The notes under the pieces were generated by a model. The model searched no databases. It was not told the origin of the DNA and worked only from the letters and a program-made list of their open reading frames with translations. A stretch of DNA of 26,924 nt from a virus, in IMG/VR virus record IMGVR_UViG_3300015242_000039, positions 1 through 26,924 of that record, one strand, 5' to 3'. A program made the translations under genes and the position numbers. Of the stretch, positions 17,987-26,850 are shown piece after piece. Each line of letters begins with the position of its first letter. The stretch's first letter is position 1.

Positions 17987-20282
17987 AAGTAATCCCACTA
18001 TTATTTTGATTTAATACAACAAATTGATTTGCTGAGTTATATTGTATTTCTATACAATCTGCTGTTGTTTGTGCAGAAACACTTCCTCCTACTCCTATAG
18101 TAGTTTTTGCAACTACTCCACCACTTGGGAAAACGATTAATTGCCCTGAATTTTGTGCAATAATCCATAAACCAGAACCACCACCACATACTTTAAAAAT
18201 TTGTCCGGCTACTAATCCAGATGCAGGCAATGTTACTGTTGTTGTAGTGCTAACAGCATTTTGTAAATTAATGATATTAATCAAAGCAGTTGTTGTCATC
18301 GTAAAAGATGTTCCAGTCACTGTGGATATTGAAGCAGGAGGCAATCCTCCATCTTTTACAGTACCCATAGTATCAGCAGCTATTAACATATTTCCGGAAG
18401 CAGTGGCAGAAAATACTGAAGCAACTCCAGATTTCGTATTGTCAGAAGCAAATTTTCTTGCAGCTGTTTGTATAGCACCACCATCAGAAATTAAACCAGT
18501 ATTTCCAGAAAAAACTGCAATATTTCCACCAAAAACAGAGCCTGAAACATTCTGAAAACTTGATCCACCATTCTGGCTAAGATAAAAATTATTAGTACCT
18601 TGTGGTAATGAATCTGTATTTGGAATACTTCCAGATAGACTAATAACTGAATATGTAGCATATGCAGCATACATTGAATTAGTATTACTAATATTTGCAA
18701 CGGCTATATATATAGAATCACCTTGATTTAATAAAATATTTCCAGTCAATGAAACATCATAATAATTTATTAAGTCACCTAAACTTAAAGTATTTCTATA
18801 TTGTGTGGGAACAATCGTTCCATTTGATAAACGTATATAAATACTAAAAACATAAATTCCAACAGATGGCACGGCACCTCTGCAAGTCAAATTTATATTT
18901 ATATTAAAAAATTGTGAAGATGATCCTGTATAAGTCATCATTGGGGTGGATGACAAAAATTGATTAGTAAAATTTGATGCATCACTTCCTACAAAAGATG
19001 TTCCAAGATATACAGGATAAAAAGTAGAAGTAGAAGAAAAAGAAGTTGATGTTGTATTGTTTTGTATAGATAAAGAAGCATATGCTGCTGCAGAACCACC
19101 ACCACTCCCACTAGCATTAAAAGTATAGGTTCCATCACTGTTGCTAACGATGGTCATATTATTACCAGCTAATGCATTTCCTCCTGTAAGTATAGTTTCA
19201 TAATCAGCACCATCAAAATAATCGAAGGTGTTAAAAGTACTATTATATATTTGCATTCCAGCAACTGGAGAAGTAATTGCATTTCTTTGTGATGTCGTCA
19301 TCCTTGGAAATAATATTCCTTGCGATGTTGAATCTGCTTGAAAAATAGCGCAATCATTAATTGATCCAACATTTATTCCAACTTGATTTATAGAAATAAA
19401 ATCTGCTCTAGATAATTCACCACTTGCTCGTGTTCCTGTTAATTGAAAAATATCATGCACAGATCCATTGTCTAATATCTGTAAAGACATATAACCAGAT
19501 TCTTGTCCAGAAATTTGATTAGAGAATCCACCATAAATCTGCATATATTGTAGATCTATTGCTGTTGGAGTTGTTCCCATAAAAAATAAATACGATGATT
19601 TATCATCTATTCCTACATCGATAGGATTATTAAAAAATAAATAATTACCACTTATCCCTAGGAAACTTGTATCTGAACCAGTGATATTTAAACCATTAGT
19701 TGCATTTAAATTATGACCACTTGTTTCAGAATATGCAGAATTTAAATCAACTACGGTATTTCCTGAATTTCCGTTCACAGATGATACTAATGGGAAAATA
19801 TAATAACTAGAAGAAAGCTGATCTGGAATAACAAAAATATAATTTGTGCTAGCATTAACAGTGAAAATTTGATTATCAAGTGAATCATGAAAGTTTTGTG
19901 CAGCACTTCCATAATTGTTTATGAAATACATACGGCCAAAAGAATTTATATTCAATGCGGATTTTTCAGGAAGTGTAAATGTTTGAGTGGATGTATTTCC
20001 TAGACCTATAACTTCTGGAAGTGGCGAAGTCAAAGTATGATTTGCATTATCACTATAAATGACATACCCATTACTTAATCCTAAATTTGCAGCTGAAGTT
20101 CTTATATCTGCTACATCAGATAAATTATTTAAAATTTGTAAAAATTGACCGACAGGTGAATTAAATTGTCGATTAATTCCACTTCTTAAACCTACAAGAA
20201 TATCTCCAGAAACAAAATTCCCGCTAGGAATAAATACTGATGTATTTGTCCATGGTATTTCTAATGGCATTTCTAATGGCAT
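17979..20282 (-). CDS. Large tail fibre protein
   Basis: 767 aa, the largest product here. Sections: an N-terminal stalk (GNFVSGDILVGLRSGINRQF; QFLQILNNLSDVADIRTSAA) and a middle part with the common fibre block SQGILFPRMTTSQRNAITSP, then VAGMQIYNSTFNTFDYFDGA (about 315-360). Long Ser/Asn/Thr-rich beta segments follow, ending in TVTLPASGLVAGQIFKVCGG, GSGLWIIAQNSGQLIVFPSG. No peptidase (S74) domain seen. It is likely a main adhesion fibre. The first codons are a tandem 12-bp repeat (ATGCCATTAGAA twice), so the start occurs twice in frame; GGGAA precedes the first. Confidence 0.85.
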   Translation of the reverse strand: MPLEMPLEIPWTNTSVFIPSGNFVSGDILVGLRSGINRQFNSPVGQFLQILNNLSDVADIRTSAANLGLSNGYVIYSDNANHTLTSPLPEVIGLGNTSTQTFTLPEKSALNINSFGRMYFINNYGSAAQNFHDSLDNQIFTVNASTNYIFVIPDQLSSSYYIFPLVSSVNGNSGNTVVDLNSAYSETSGHNLNATNGLNITGSDTSFLGISGNYLFFNNPIDVGIDDKSSYLFFMGTTPTAIDLQYMQIYGGFSNQISGQESGYMSLQILDNGSVHDIFQLTGTRASGELSRADFISINQVGINVGSINDCAIFQADSTSQGILFPRMTTSQRNAITSPVAGMQIYNSTFNTFDYFDGADYETILTGGNALAGNNMTIVSNSDGTYTFNASGSGGGSAAAYASLSIQNNTTSTSFSSTSTFYPVYLGTSFVGSDASNFTNQFLSSTPMMTYTGSSSQFFNININLTCRGAVPSVGIYVFSIYIRLSNGTIVPTQYRNTLSLGDLINYYDVSLTGNILLNQGDSIYIAVANISNTNSMYAAYATYSVISLSGSIPNTDSLPQGTNNFYLSQNGGSSFQNVSGSVFGGNIAVFSGNTGLISDGGAIQTAARKFASDNTKSGVASVFSATASGNMLIAADTMGTVKDGGLPPASISTVTGTSFTMTTTALINIINLQNAVSTTTTVTLPASGLVAGQIFKVCGGGSGLWIIAQNSGQLIVFPSGGVVAKTTIGVGGSVSAQTTADCIEIQYNSANQFVVLNQNNSGITYV

Positions 20283-20295
20283 AAATAATTCCCAC

Positions 20296-20448
20296 TTATG
20301 TTTCTGTTATCATTATGCTTGTAGAAGATTCTACAAGCATATAATCTCCACTTTCTGTCACCATTACATAACTTCCAACCGGAGGCACAGGATAAATTAT
20401 TCCTTGCACAGGAAATAAAAGTAACATATTGATGGCAGTATTTTTCAT
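20296..20448 (-). CDS. Small 50-aa protein inside fibre operon
   Basis: MKNTAINMLLLFPVQGIIYP, then VPPVGSYVMVTESGDYMLVE, SSTSIMITET. Starts in a TAATG overlap with the upstream structural gene and ends 13 bp before the large fibre gene, so it is well placed in the operon. It is mostly hydrophobic/beta; the internal PVPPVGSYV and DYMLVES suggest a single small beta domain. No family recognised; perhaps a tail connector. Confidence 0.62.
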   Translation of the reverse strand: MKNTAINMLLLFPVQGIIYPVPPVGSYVMVTESGDYMLVESSTSIMITET

Positions 20449-20867
20449 TATGCAATGGCCTGATAAATAGGTTGCATAGCTATACTTACATCTAGTATAG
20501 CTGTCTGTGTTGCACTAGAACGAATCTGGAAATATCCCACGGAATCAAACCAATAAGGTTGCATAACTATACATTTTCCAGCTTGACAATTAGGAATTGT
20601 TAAGGCCGAAGTTGTAAGTGTTCCATCTGAAATACATAAGAGAGTAAAATCTGATCCATCTCCTATTTCTGACACATAAAAATTTATGCTAGCAGTTATC
20701 CATGCAGAAGGAAATATCAATCTTCGCGCAGCAAAAGCTCCTGCCGTTGTTACATTAGGAGATCCTCCATATGGAAGACTTGCGCAATTTACTATACTTG
20801 ACATTGTCGAATTTGCTATAAAACGAGCGGGAAAATATTGCAAAACATTCTTATAAGCGATACTCAT
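20448..20867 (-). CDS. Tail structural protein, fibre region
   Basis: 139 aa, low charge and beta-rich: FPARFIANSTMSSIVNCASL, RRLIFPSAWITASINFYVSE and FQIRSSATQTAILDVSIAMQ. GAGGAATAAAT precedes the ATG. The pattern, strands with aromatic ends and a QPxYQA tail, fits a small baseplate or fibre-attachment domain. Exact family not recognised. Confidence 0.68.
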   Translation of the reverse strand: MSIAYKNVLQYFPARFIANSTMSSIVNCASLPYGGSPNVTTAGAFAARRLIFPSAWITASINFYVSEIGDGSDFTLLCISDGTLTTSALTIPNCQAGKCIVMQPYWFDSVGYFQIRSSATQTAILDVSIAMQPIYQAIA

Positions 20868-20876
20868 ATTTATTCC

Positions 20877-21998
20877 TCAATAATCTATATAGACGACACC
20901 ACCACCACCATTTCCACCAGCTGCGCCAGCATAAGCTGATGTTTGTGGCATGGCTACAGAAGCACCAGAAGCGCCTCCTCCTCCGCTACCAAAGCCATAA
21001 TTCAAACCTCCCGCATTACTGCCAGGTACTCCAGCATTATTTCTTACAGCAACTCCGCCAGAAGCTGGGACTCCAAGCATAGATGAAGCTCCTGCACCTC
21101 CACATCCACTGGCGCTTTCAAAAATTAAATCTGCACTATCTTCTGAGACATATGCACTACCACCAGGCTGTCCTGTAGCATCACCACCACCGCCACCTTG
21201 CGTAACTACTTGTGAAGCTGCAGCATATGTAGAATGAAAGCCATTTCCCCCACCAGTAAGTGTAAGTAAAGGTGTCGAACCTCTTAAAATAACTGTATCA
21301 CCACCATCTGTACCATCCCCGCCATTTGAGACAATTCCTCCTGCAGTTCCTCCAGTACCACCACCACCTACAGTAATAGTAAGAGTCTCTCCAGGCATTA
21401 CGATGATCCCTTTTCTAAATGTTCCTTGACCACATCCACCACCACCTGCACCACCTGATGCAGTAGGAACTCCGACAAAAATTGCAGAGCCTCCAGATCC
21501 TCCTCCACCACCACCACCTGCTACAGCGGTAACAAAGATAGTAGTTGTATACACCGGTACTACAAAAGTTCCACTTGATGTATATTGTGTCGTATGGGTA
21601 TTGCTTCCTAAAGGAGCACCATGAATCCAACCACCTCCAGTAGGAAGATTTGTATTATTTGCTAAAATATTCATATATATCTGATCACCACTTCCGGAGT
21701 TATATCTCACCATAGCAAATAACGCATATGGAAAAGGTGACCCATCATTGTCAGAAGTACTAATGAAATATGGAATACCATATTGTTGGTACTGTTGTAA
21801 ATTTAAAGTGGTGTCATACATTAGCTGATTAAATTGCGCGCGAGGTACAGGACGTGCGTCAGGATCAGTACTCAAATTCCCTTGATAATTTATTGTAAAA
21901 CCTTGCTGATACGAAACCATACCTTCAGGTTGCGTAGGATCGAGTATCGGGGTTAAATCACCAGAAACTCCGAAAGGATAAACATAATATTTTGCCAT
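20877..21998 (-). CDS. Glycine-rich tail adhesin (copy 2)
   Basis: 373 aa. Residues 1-135 (MAKYYVYPFGVSGDLTPILD ... FNQLMYDTTLNLQQYQQYG) are a baseplate-attachment module almost shared with the upstream paralogue. From about 138, YTSSGTFVVPVYTTTIFVTA followed by AVAGGGGGGGSGG is the start of a glycine-rich domain of the phage tip-adhesin type: a lattice of poly-glycine runs (GTGGTAGG, GGGGGDATG, GSGGGGASGAS) ending in VVYIDY. Such domains bind host surface receptors in other phages (e.g. T-even gp38-like adhesins). The variable loops between the Gly runs differ from copy 1, so the two may recognise different receptors. Confidence 0.85.
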   Translation of the reverse strand: MAKYYVYPFGVSGDLTPILDPTQPEGMVSYQQGFTINYQGNLSTDPDARPVPRAQFNQLMYDTTLNLQQYQQYGIPYFISTSDNDGSPFPYALFAMVRYNSGSGDQIYMNILANNTNLPTGGGWIHGAPLGSNTHTTQYTSSGTFVVPVYTTTIFVTAVAGGGGGGGSGGSAIFVGVPTASGGAGGGGCGQGTFRKGIIVMPGETLTITVGGGGTGGTAGGIVSNGGDGTDGGDTVILRGSTPLLTLTGGGNGFHSTYAAASQVVTQGGGGGDATGQPGGSAYVSEDSADLIFESASGCGGAGASSMLGVPASGGVAVRNNAGVPGSNAGGLNYGFGSGGGGASGASVAMPQTSAYAGAAGGNGGGGVVYIDY

Positions 21999-22011
21999 CT
22001 AAATTTCCTAT
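21943..22011 (-). repeat. 69-bp exact repeat, adhesin gene 5' end (copy 2)
   Basis: Identical to 23047-23115. It covers the ribosome site (AGGAAATTTAG), start codon and first codons of each glycine-rich adhesin gene. Retained identity over control and 5' coding DNA, against diverged 3' parts, indicates recent duplication or ongoing recombination between the copies. Confidence 0.92.
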
Positions 22012-22016
22012 CAGTC

Positions 22017-23102
22017 CTAAAAAGTGATGATTACTACACCAGGAGCACCTGCTCCGCCAGCAGCTCCAGCTACTGGAGCACCTAAAGTAGGTGAGGAAGC
22101 GCCAGAAGCACCACCACCACCACCACCATATCCGAAGCCACCACCACCAGCATTGCTGCCTGGAAGACCTGCCGCGTTTGTATCTGCCCTTCCCCCACTT
22201 GTAGTAGTAGATAAGATAGATGCTGCCCCTGTACCACCGAAGCCTGAGTTGATACCATTCGCAATGCCGCCTGGCGCTCCGCCTTGACCAGCATCACCGC
22301 CATCCGTGTCGGGGTTAGTGAGTGTAGGGAAAACTGATCCTCGTCCAGCGCCGCCACCTGGAAGGGTCAGGAGAGGAGTGCTACCTAGTAAAATTATCGT
22401 ATTGTTTCCAACTACTCCGTTGCCACCATTTACTGTAGAAGTTCCCGCAGTTCCGCCATTACCACCATTGCCGACAGTAATGGTAAGCGTACTTCCACCT
22501 GTCACACTTATCGGAGTACTAAGTGCGCCTTGCCCACACCCACCACCACCACCACCGCCGGCAGAAGTAGGAGTGCTTGATCCAGCGAAGACTGATCCGG
22601 CTGATCCACCACCACCACCACCGCCACCTACAGCAGTCACATAGATGCGATTCGTCAAAGTGGGCACGAGAAAAGTACCTGATGTCGTATATGTCACCGT
22701 GGATGTGCCTGCAAAAGGATTTGCACTTATCCAGCTCGATGTTGTGGGAAGTGTGGCATTTGAATTTACTAAGCTCATATATAGCTTCTCGCCACTTCCA
22801 TCGTCATATCTGACTATCGAGTAGATGGTATAAGGAAATGGTGTGCCGCCATTATCAGAAGTCGTAATGAATTTTGGGAATCCCTGTTGCTGATACTGCT
22901 GAAGATTTAAAGTTACGTCATACATCAGCTGGTTAAACTGACCGCGAGGCACAGGAAGTGCTGAAGGATCCGTGTCAACATCACCTTCATAATTTATTGT
23001 AAAACCTTGCTGATACGATACAAAACCACCAGGTTGCGTAGGATTAAGTATCGGGGTTAAATCACCAGAAACTCCGAAAGGATAAACATAATATTTTGCC
23101 AT
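22017..23102 (-). CDS. Glycine-rich tail adhesin (copy 1)
   Basis: 361 aa. The N-terminal ~135 residues parallel copy 2 (MAKYYVYPFGVSGDLTPILN; VPRGQFNQLMYDVTLNLQQY). The C-terminal domain opens with YTTSGTFLVPTLTNRIYVTA followed by eight or more glycines and has many Gly runs, closing with APGVVIITF. The glycine-rich half is visibly richer in G+C than its neighbours (long CCACCACC runs on the + strand), more than in copy 2, which may mean import from another phage. The role inferred is receptor recognition at the tail tip. Proline-rich antisense frames over this region are artefacts of the Gly codons. Confidence 0.85.
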   Translation of the reverse strand: MAKYYVYPFGVSGDLTPILNPTQPGGFVSYQQGFTINYEGDVDTDPSALPVPRGQFNQLMYDVTLNLQQYQQQGFPKFITTSDNGGTPFPYTIYSIVRYDDGSGEKLYMSLVNSNATLPTTSSWISANPFAGTSTVTYTTSGTFLVPTLTNRIYVTAVGGGGGGGGSAGSVFAGSSTPTSAGGGGGGGCGQGALSTPISVTGGSTLTITVGNGGNGGTAGTSTVNGGNGVVGNNTIILLGSTPLLTLPGGGAGRGSVFPTLTNPDTDGGDAGQGGAPGGIANGINSGFGGTGAASILSTTTSGGRADTNAAGLPGSNAGGGGFGYGGGGGGASGASSPTLGAPVAGAAGGAGAPGVVIITF

Positions 23103-23115
23103 CTAAATTTCCTAT
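23047..23115 (-). repeat. 69-bp exact repeat, adhesin gene 5' end (copy 1)
   Basis: Matches 21943-22011 base for base; see that entry. The two copies lie 1104 bp apart in the same orientation, so recombination between them would delete or swap one adhesin. Confidence 0.92.
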
Positions 23116-23762
23116 ATTGGAAAAAAATTTCCGTTCTCAAAGTTTTGATTAAATTCCTCAAATCCCCATGTTGGATGTGTTACATCTCTAATTTTCAATC
23201 CAACTGTTGCAGGTCTAGGTAACACATCGTATTTTTGTAAAGCTTGCAAAAGTGTTTCATCAATAGGAACATTTATAACATATGTCATAGTCATATCGAG
23301 ATTATCTATAACATGCATCATGCCTTGTCCAAATAAATATGCCAAAAACGCATTTATTTCTAATACAGCGCCACGTGTAGTAAGTTGAAAATATCTCAAT
23401 CTCAACAGAATTCTTTTATCTTCTGTTGGCAAAAATATGTCTGTATTCGCATTAGAAAAATTTCCTCGTTCGAAATTCTTATTGTTAATACCAAAACCCC
23501 ATCTTGGTTTACTAGGAGCATCAGGATGAGGAGAAATAAAAAGTGGCATGCCTAAAATAATCGACCACACTGCCAAACCAAAATCGTTTGCCGTCTCCAA
23601 ATTAAAAACGTCGTTGTACCACTCTGTCCAAAATTGTTGTTGATTTTGATTGTACCAATCTTGCTTCGTCTGCAATAAACTTTGTAAAGTTTCTGAATCA
23701 TTGTACTGCCATAAAATGGCTTGTAACAAATCAACACTATAATCAAAATGTTGTATATTCAT
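23112..23762 (-). CDS. Baseplate protein, DUF2612-like
   Basis: 216 aa. N-terminal helices with many aromatic residues (LLQAILWQYNDSETLQSLLQ; QFWTEWYNDVFNLETANDFG), then LAVWSIILGMPLF, a central RLRYFQLTTRGAVLEINAFL block and the end PRPATVGLKIRDV. This fits DUF2612-type proteins, which follow baseplate J in many contractile-tail phages and link the baseplate to fibres. ATGA overlap with gpJ. An internal near-repeat is seen: RWGFGINNKNFERGNFS and TWGFEEFNQNFENGNFF, two copies of one short motif in the middle and at the C-terminus. Confidence 0.75.
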   Translation of the reverse strand: MNIQHFDYSVDLLQAILWQYNDSETLQSLLQTKQDWYNQNQQQFWTEWYNDVFNLETANDFGLAVWSIILGMPLFISPHPDAPSKPRWGFGINNKNFERGNFSNANTDIFLPTEDKRILLRLRYFQLTTRGAVLEINAFLAYLFGQGMMHVIDNLDMTMTYVINVPIDETLLQALQKYDVLPRPATVGLKIRDVTHPTWGFEEFNQNFENGNFFPI

Positions 23763-24961
23763 ACAATGACTACCAGAATATTAGATATACTAATTGTCGC
23801 CTGTTGAAATATTTCTATTGGTAATTCTGCAACAACATAAGTTATTGTTGGAAGATATGTAACTTCTACTTTTGTCACGAAAAGACCTGAAGATTGTATA
23901 TTAACTGCACCCGATAATTCAAATGGTGACACATTCCCACCAACAACAAATCCAGGCTCTCCGCTAATCAGACCATTCGCATAATCTAAAATAGCGTTTT
24001 GTACAGTTTGCACAGGATCAGCGACAGATAAATTTTGTCTTATCGTAACTCTTACTCCTATAGGTATGAGCGTTGGTCTATCAAAAGATACTGGATAAAC
24101 TTGCCCGCTCACTGGATCAGTTACATTGACAGTTGTACTTCCATTCCACGCAGCGCCCGCACTCTTTTTAGAAAGAAGTGTGGTAGCAACTTCGGTGTCA
24201 GTTGCTCCATCTACACAAACATAAATTGAATGTGCAATCAGTGTTACGCTATCAATGACAACTGTCGCGTTAGTCACATTCTCTCTAAAAGTTAAACTCT
24301 TAAAACCTGGGATAGAATAAAGCGCAGATGTTATTGCTTCCGGTAAAGATGTTCCCTGCAAAGCAAGTGTATTACGTCTATAAAATCTTCCTGATTCATC
24401 CGACTGTGTTGTACTTCCAAGTACAGCAGCATTAGGATTAGTAACAGTTTCCCAACCAAGAACATTTCCTGGTAATATTTGTGTAAGTGTGGAAGCTATA
24501 CAAACTATTGGTCCTGGAACTACGCATTGAAAATCAACAGTGGCATTTCCAAGATCATCTAAAGTAACTGTGCTGAGTGAAGAAAAAATATCCCCATTTG
24601 AATTTTTCGCTGTTGCTCCTTCTGGTATGACAGTTCCAGCAACACCAAATAACGCGACATCACTTATTGTAGAAAATTGATTTGGGTTTCTAGCACCACC
24701 TGTTAAAGCCCATATAGCATCGAAATACACGCCGCCTGCGAGATTAGGATTTATTTGATTTGCGAGCGTGGCATTATTTCTAGCAACAGAAATACGCGCC
24801 AAAACTTCGCCCGTAATTAAAACTCCTTGCGGTGTATCAGGTGTCGTGATCAAATCTTGCCCGAACGCATCTAAATATTCTTGTTGAACATCTGAGCTTA
24901 TTTGAGACACGTCAGGAACTATGGTTCCAGTCAGCGTTATATAATCATATGTTGCTGCCAT
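23759..24961 (-). CDS. Baseplate J-like protein
   Basis: 400 aa, usual length for the family. N-terminal TIVPDVSQISSDVQQEYLDA followed by FGQDL...TPQGVLITGEVLARIS and a hydrophobic-rich GGVYFDAIWALTGGARN are hallmarks of gpJ. The middle has VPEGATAKNSNGDIFSSLST (entry of the beta domain) and ESGRFYRRNTLALQGTSLPE; the C-terminus has GARVTIRQNLS-like strands and FELSGAVNIQSSGLFVTKVE. It forms the baseplate wedge with the gp25-like protein encoded upstream, overlapping by 17 nt. Confidence 0.92.
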   Translation of the reverse strand: MAATYDYITLTGTIVPDVSQISSDVQQEYLDAFGQDLITTPDTPQGVLITGEVLARISVARNNATLANQINPNLAGGVYFDAIWALTGGARNPNQFSTISDVALFGVAGTVIPEGATAKNSNGDIFSSLSTVTLDDLGNATVDFQCVVPGPIVCIASTLTQILPGNVLGWETVTNPNAAVLGSTTQSDESGRFYRRNTLALQGTSLPEAITSALYSIPGFKSLTFRENVTNATVVIDSVTLIAHSIYVCVDGATDTEVATTLLSKKSAGAAWNGSTTVNVTDPVSGQVYPVSFDRPTLIPIGVRVTIRQNLSVADPVQTVQNAILDYANGLISGEPGFVVGGNVSPFELSGAVNIQSSGLFVTKVEVTYLPTITYVVAELPIEIFQQATISISNILVVIV

Positions 24962-25313
24962 TTATAATTCCGTCAATAATTGTTTGTCCTTCTGTCGTAA
25001 GAAGAACTAATTGATAAGCTAAAATATCTTTTGAAACATTCGTGCGCAAATCTAAAATTCTAATCACTCCAGGAATAATAGAAATAACTTTTCTCAAAGC
25101 TGCCTGAAATTGTGACACGTTAGGAACACCTACCCATATCGCTTGAAAATTTGGCATGCCGGCATTGACAGCAAGCGTCATTTCACCAGCTTGTGCTTGC
25201 ACTGCACTTTGACATGATTCCTCTATAGCCGTTATTCCCGAATCAATAATCAAATTGCCATCAGTTCCAATATAAAGATCATTGTTTTCGTTCACTCCAA
25301 AAGTTTTTGTCAT
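24945..25313 (-). CDS. gp25-like baseplate wedge protein
   Basis: 122 aa. DLYIGTDGNLIIDSGITAIE, ESCQSAVQAQAGEMTLAVNA, GMPNFQAIW and FQAALRKVISIIPGVIRILD follow the gp25/gpW-type wedge family: a short N-terminal beta segment and a helix with Q-x-A-x-x-x-x-GE. In contractile phages it nucleates sheath assembly next to gpJ. ATGA overlap with the spike gene upstream fits the conserved order spike-gp25-J. Confidence 0.8.
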   Translation of the reverse strand: MTKTFGVNENNDLYIGTDGNLIIDSGITAIEESCQSAVQAQAGEMTLAVNAGMPNFQAIWVGVPNVSQFQAALRKVISIIPGVIRILDLRTNVSKDILAYQLVLLTTEGQTIIDGIINGSNI

Positions 25314-26014
25314 GGCGGTATAGGAACTCCAGGAGTAATAGTGCCTGCGGCTGTGATATCTCCACCAGATGCTACATCAGATAAAAATATTGCTCTCTCT
25401 GAAACTTTTAGCGTTCCATCAATCTCAATATTTCCTTCCATGAGTCCTTCATTTATTATAGTTATATTCCCGTCGACAATTAGATTTCCATTTATTTCTA
25501 CAGCTATTGCCGTCATTTTTATTTTATCCGGCCATAAAGAAATTCTTGTGCTTCCGTCAGAATTTTGAAAAACTGCGTGCTCACTATCTTCTGAAGAAAT
25601 AGTAAAATTTCTAATTAACATCGGAAGAAAAAAACTATTCCCAAAATCTTTAACAAAATTCGTATTGGGAGGAGACTCACTTCCTGTTTGCATATATAAA
25701 GAAATATCTCTATCACATGCAATTATTAATCCTTGATCACCCGGCAGCAAATTAAAATTCAAAACAAAACCACCACCACCTATTTGATACACAGGTATAC
25801 TTGCGATTTGCGCGCGATTCATCTGTGTGCCATCTGTAGCAACTACAGATATGAGTGGTTGTACTTGGGCCAAATTATTTGTGCGATCATAGGCAACAAT
25901 TTGCGCAGGTAAAACTCCATCTATCTGCTGCATCATCTTATTAAAAACGTGCCTAAAAGTTCCTGTCAAAGAATCATTGTCAGCCGGATTTAACGACGGA
26001 TTAGCATTGCTCAT
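25310..26014 (-). CDS. Gp138-type membrane-piercing central spike
   Basis: 234 aa. Residues 20-130 (MQQIDGVLPAQIVAYDRTNN; LAQVQPLISVV; ASIPVYQIGGGGFVLNFNLL; PGDQGLIIACDRDISLYMQT) follow the N-terminal OB-like domain of the phi92 Gp138 spike family. The C-terminal ~70 residues (EINGNLIVDGNITIINEGLM, EGNIEIDGTLKV, GGDITAAGTITPGVPIPP) are short alternating strands forming a trimeric beta-helix needle. No iron-binding HxH tip motif is seen at the end. It pierces the outer membrane on tail contraction. Overlaps gp25 by 4 nt. Confidence 0.85.
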   Translation of the reverse strand: MSNANPSLNPADNDSLTGTFRHVFNKMMQQIDGVLPAQIVAYDRTNNLAQVQPLISVVATDGTQMNRAQIASIPVYQIGGGGFVLNFNLLPGDQGLIIACDRDISLYMQTGSESPPNTNFVKDFGNSFFLPMLIRNFTISSEDSEHAVFQNSDGSTRISLWPDKIKMTAIAVEINGNLIVDGNITIINEGLMEGNIEIDGTLKVSERAIFLSDVASGGDITAAGTITPGVPIPP

Positions 26015-26850
26015 ATACGCTTACCTTCAGCTATCCAATAAAATGGTACATCTCTACTGGAAATATTAAAACCTAGCTTGTAGATGACATACGCACCATT
26101 TGCTGCAGGATATATTTGACTCGTTATATCCATCTGTCCGCCAAGTGTAGTCTGTCCATCTAACAAGAAAGTTACTTTGATTCCCTGTTCTGTTACTTCT
26201 GGTACGCCTATCATTCCTGTGTCTAAATTTACAATAGTTCTTCTATTAGCAAGAGGTAAATTTAAATCTTTTACGACCAGTGTGTTGTTATCAATATATG
26301 CGCTAATAATTCCAGTGGAGTTCATTTTGTCAACTTGCTTTAGCGCAGCACCCGTAAAAGTGTAATTCGCGATGTTCTTATCAGACGCCTGGAAATCCAA
26401 AGTCACATTTAAATTTTCCGCGATCTGTTGAGCAATAGCAGAAATTTTCGCACTAGCAGGAGAATTTACAGATACTATATTTCCCTTCTGGAAATTTCCT
26501 GTTAGGCACTTTAAAGTAAGGTCTATATCAGGCGGTTGTGACGGTGTGGATGTCACGATATTTCCGTAAAAAACTCTCACCGTTCCATATGATTGTCTTC
26601 CTGCATCTAAATATAAAATCTTTTGCGTTTTATTAAGATTGAAAGGAGACGTCTCAGTTAAAATAAAATTTCTCGTTTCTTTATCTAAATTTGTTATTTT
26701 TACTTCGCATTCGTTTTGATTTGCATTTGCATACTTTGTTCCGCTTGCAGTGATGTTAAAAGGCACATTTATAGAGCCTTCATACACTTTCAATCTACCA
26801 TCCACTTCTATCCCTACACGAACTATGCGCGGATCAAGATGCTGCGGCAC
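26011..26850 (-). CDS. Baseplate hub-like protein (GTG start)
   Basis: 279 aa from GTG 26850: GGAGG lies six bases before this GTG, while the ATG at 26880, ten codons upstream, has no ribosome site and lies deeper inside the preceding gene. Beta-rich: DPRIVRVGIEVDGRLKVYEG, ECEVKITNLDKETRNFILTE, GTVRVFYGNIVTSTPSQPPD, AENLNVTLDFQASDKNIANY and a C-terminal GAYVIYKLGFNISSRDVPFY. Position directly before the spike and this fold pattern suggest a hub protein of the gp44/gpD type on which the spike sits; the family call is moderate. Confidence 0.7.
   Translation of the reverse strand: MPQHLDPRIVRVGIEVDGRLKVYEGSINVPFNITASGTKYANANQNECEVKITNLDKETRNFILTETSPFNLNKTQKILYLDAGRQSYGTVRVFYGNIVTSTPSQPPDIDLTLKCLTGNFQKGNIVSVNSPASAKISAIAQQIAENLNVTLDFQASDKNIANYTFTGAALKQVDKMNSTGIISAYIDNNTLVVKDLNLPLANRRTIVNLDTGMIGVPEVTEQGIKVTFLLDGQTTLGGQMDITSQIYPAANGAYVIYKLGFNISSRDVPFYWIAEGKRI

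Noticed and set aside
21553-21559. ACCGGTA operator core inside an adhesin gene
   Set aside because: Single heptamer inside coding sequence with no promoter around it; a similar case lies in the fibre gene near 17370. Chance matches.
22024-22644. Proline-rich + strand ORFs opposite the adhesin genes
   Set aside because: They are antisense to glycine codons (GGN/CCN), lack ribosome sites and run against the operon.
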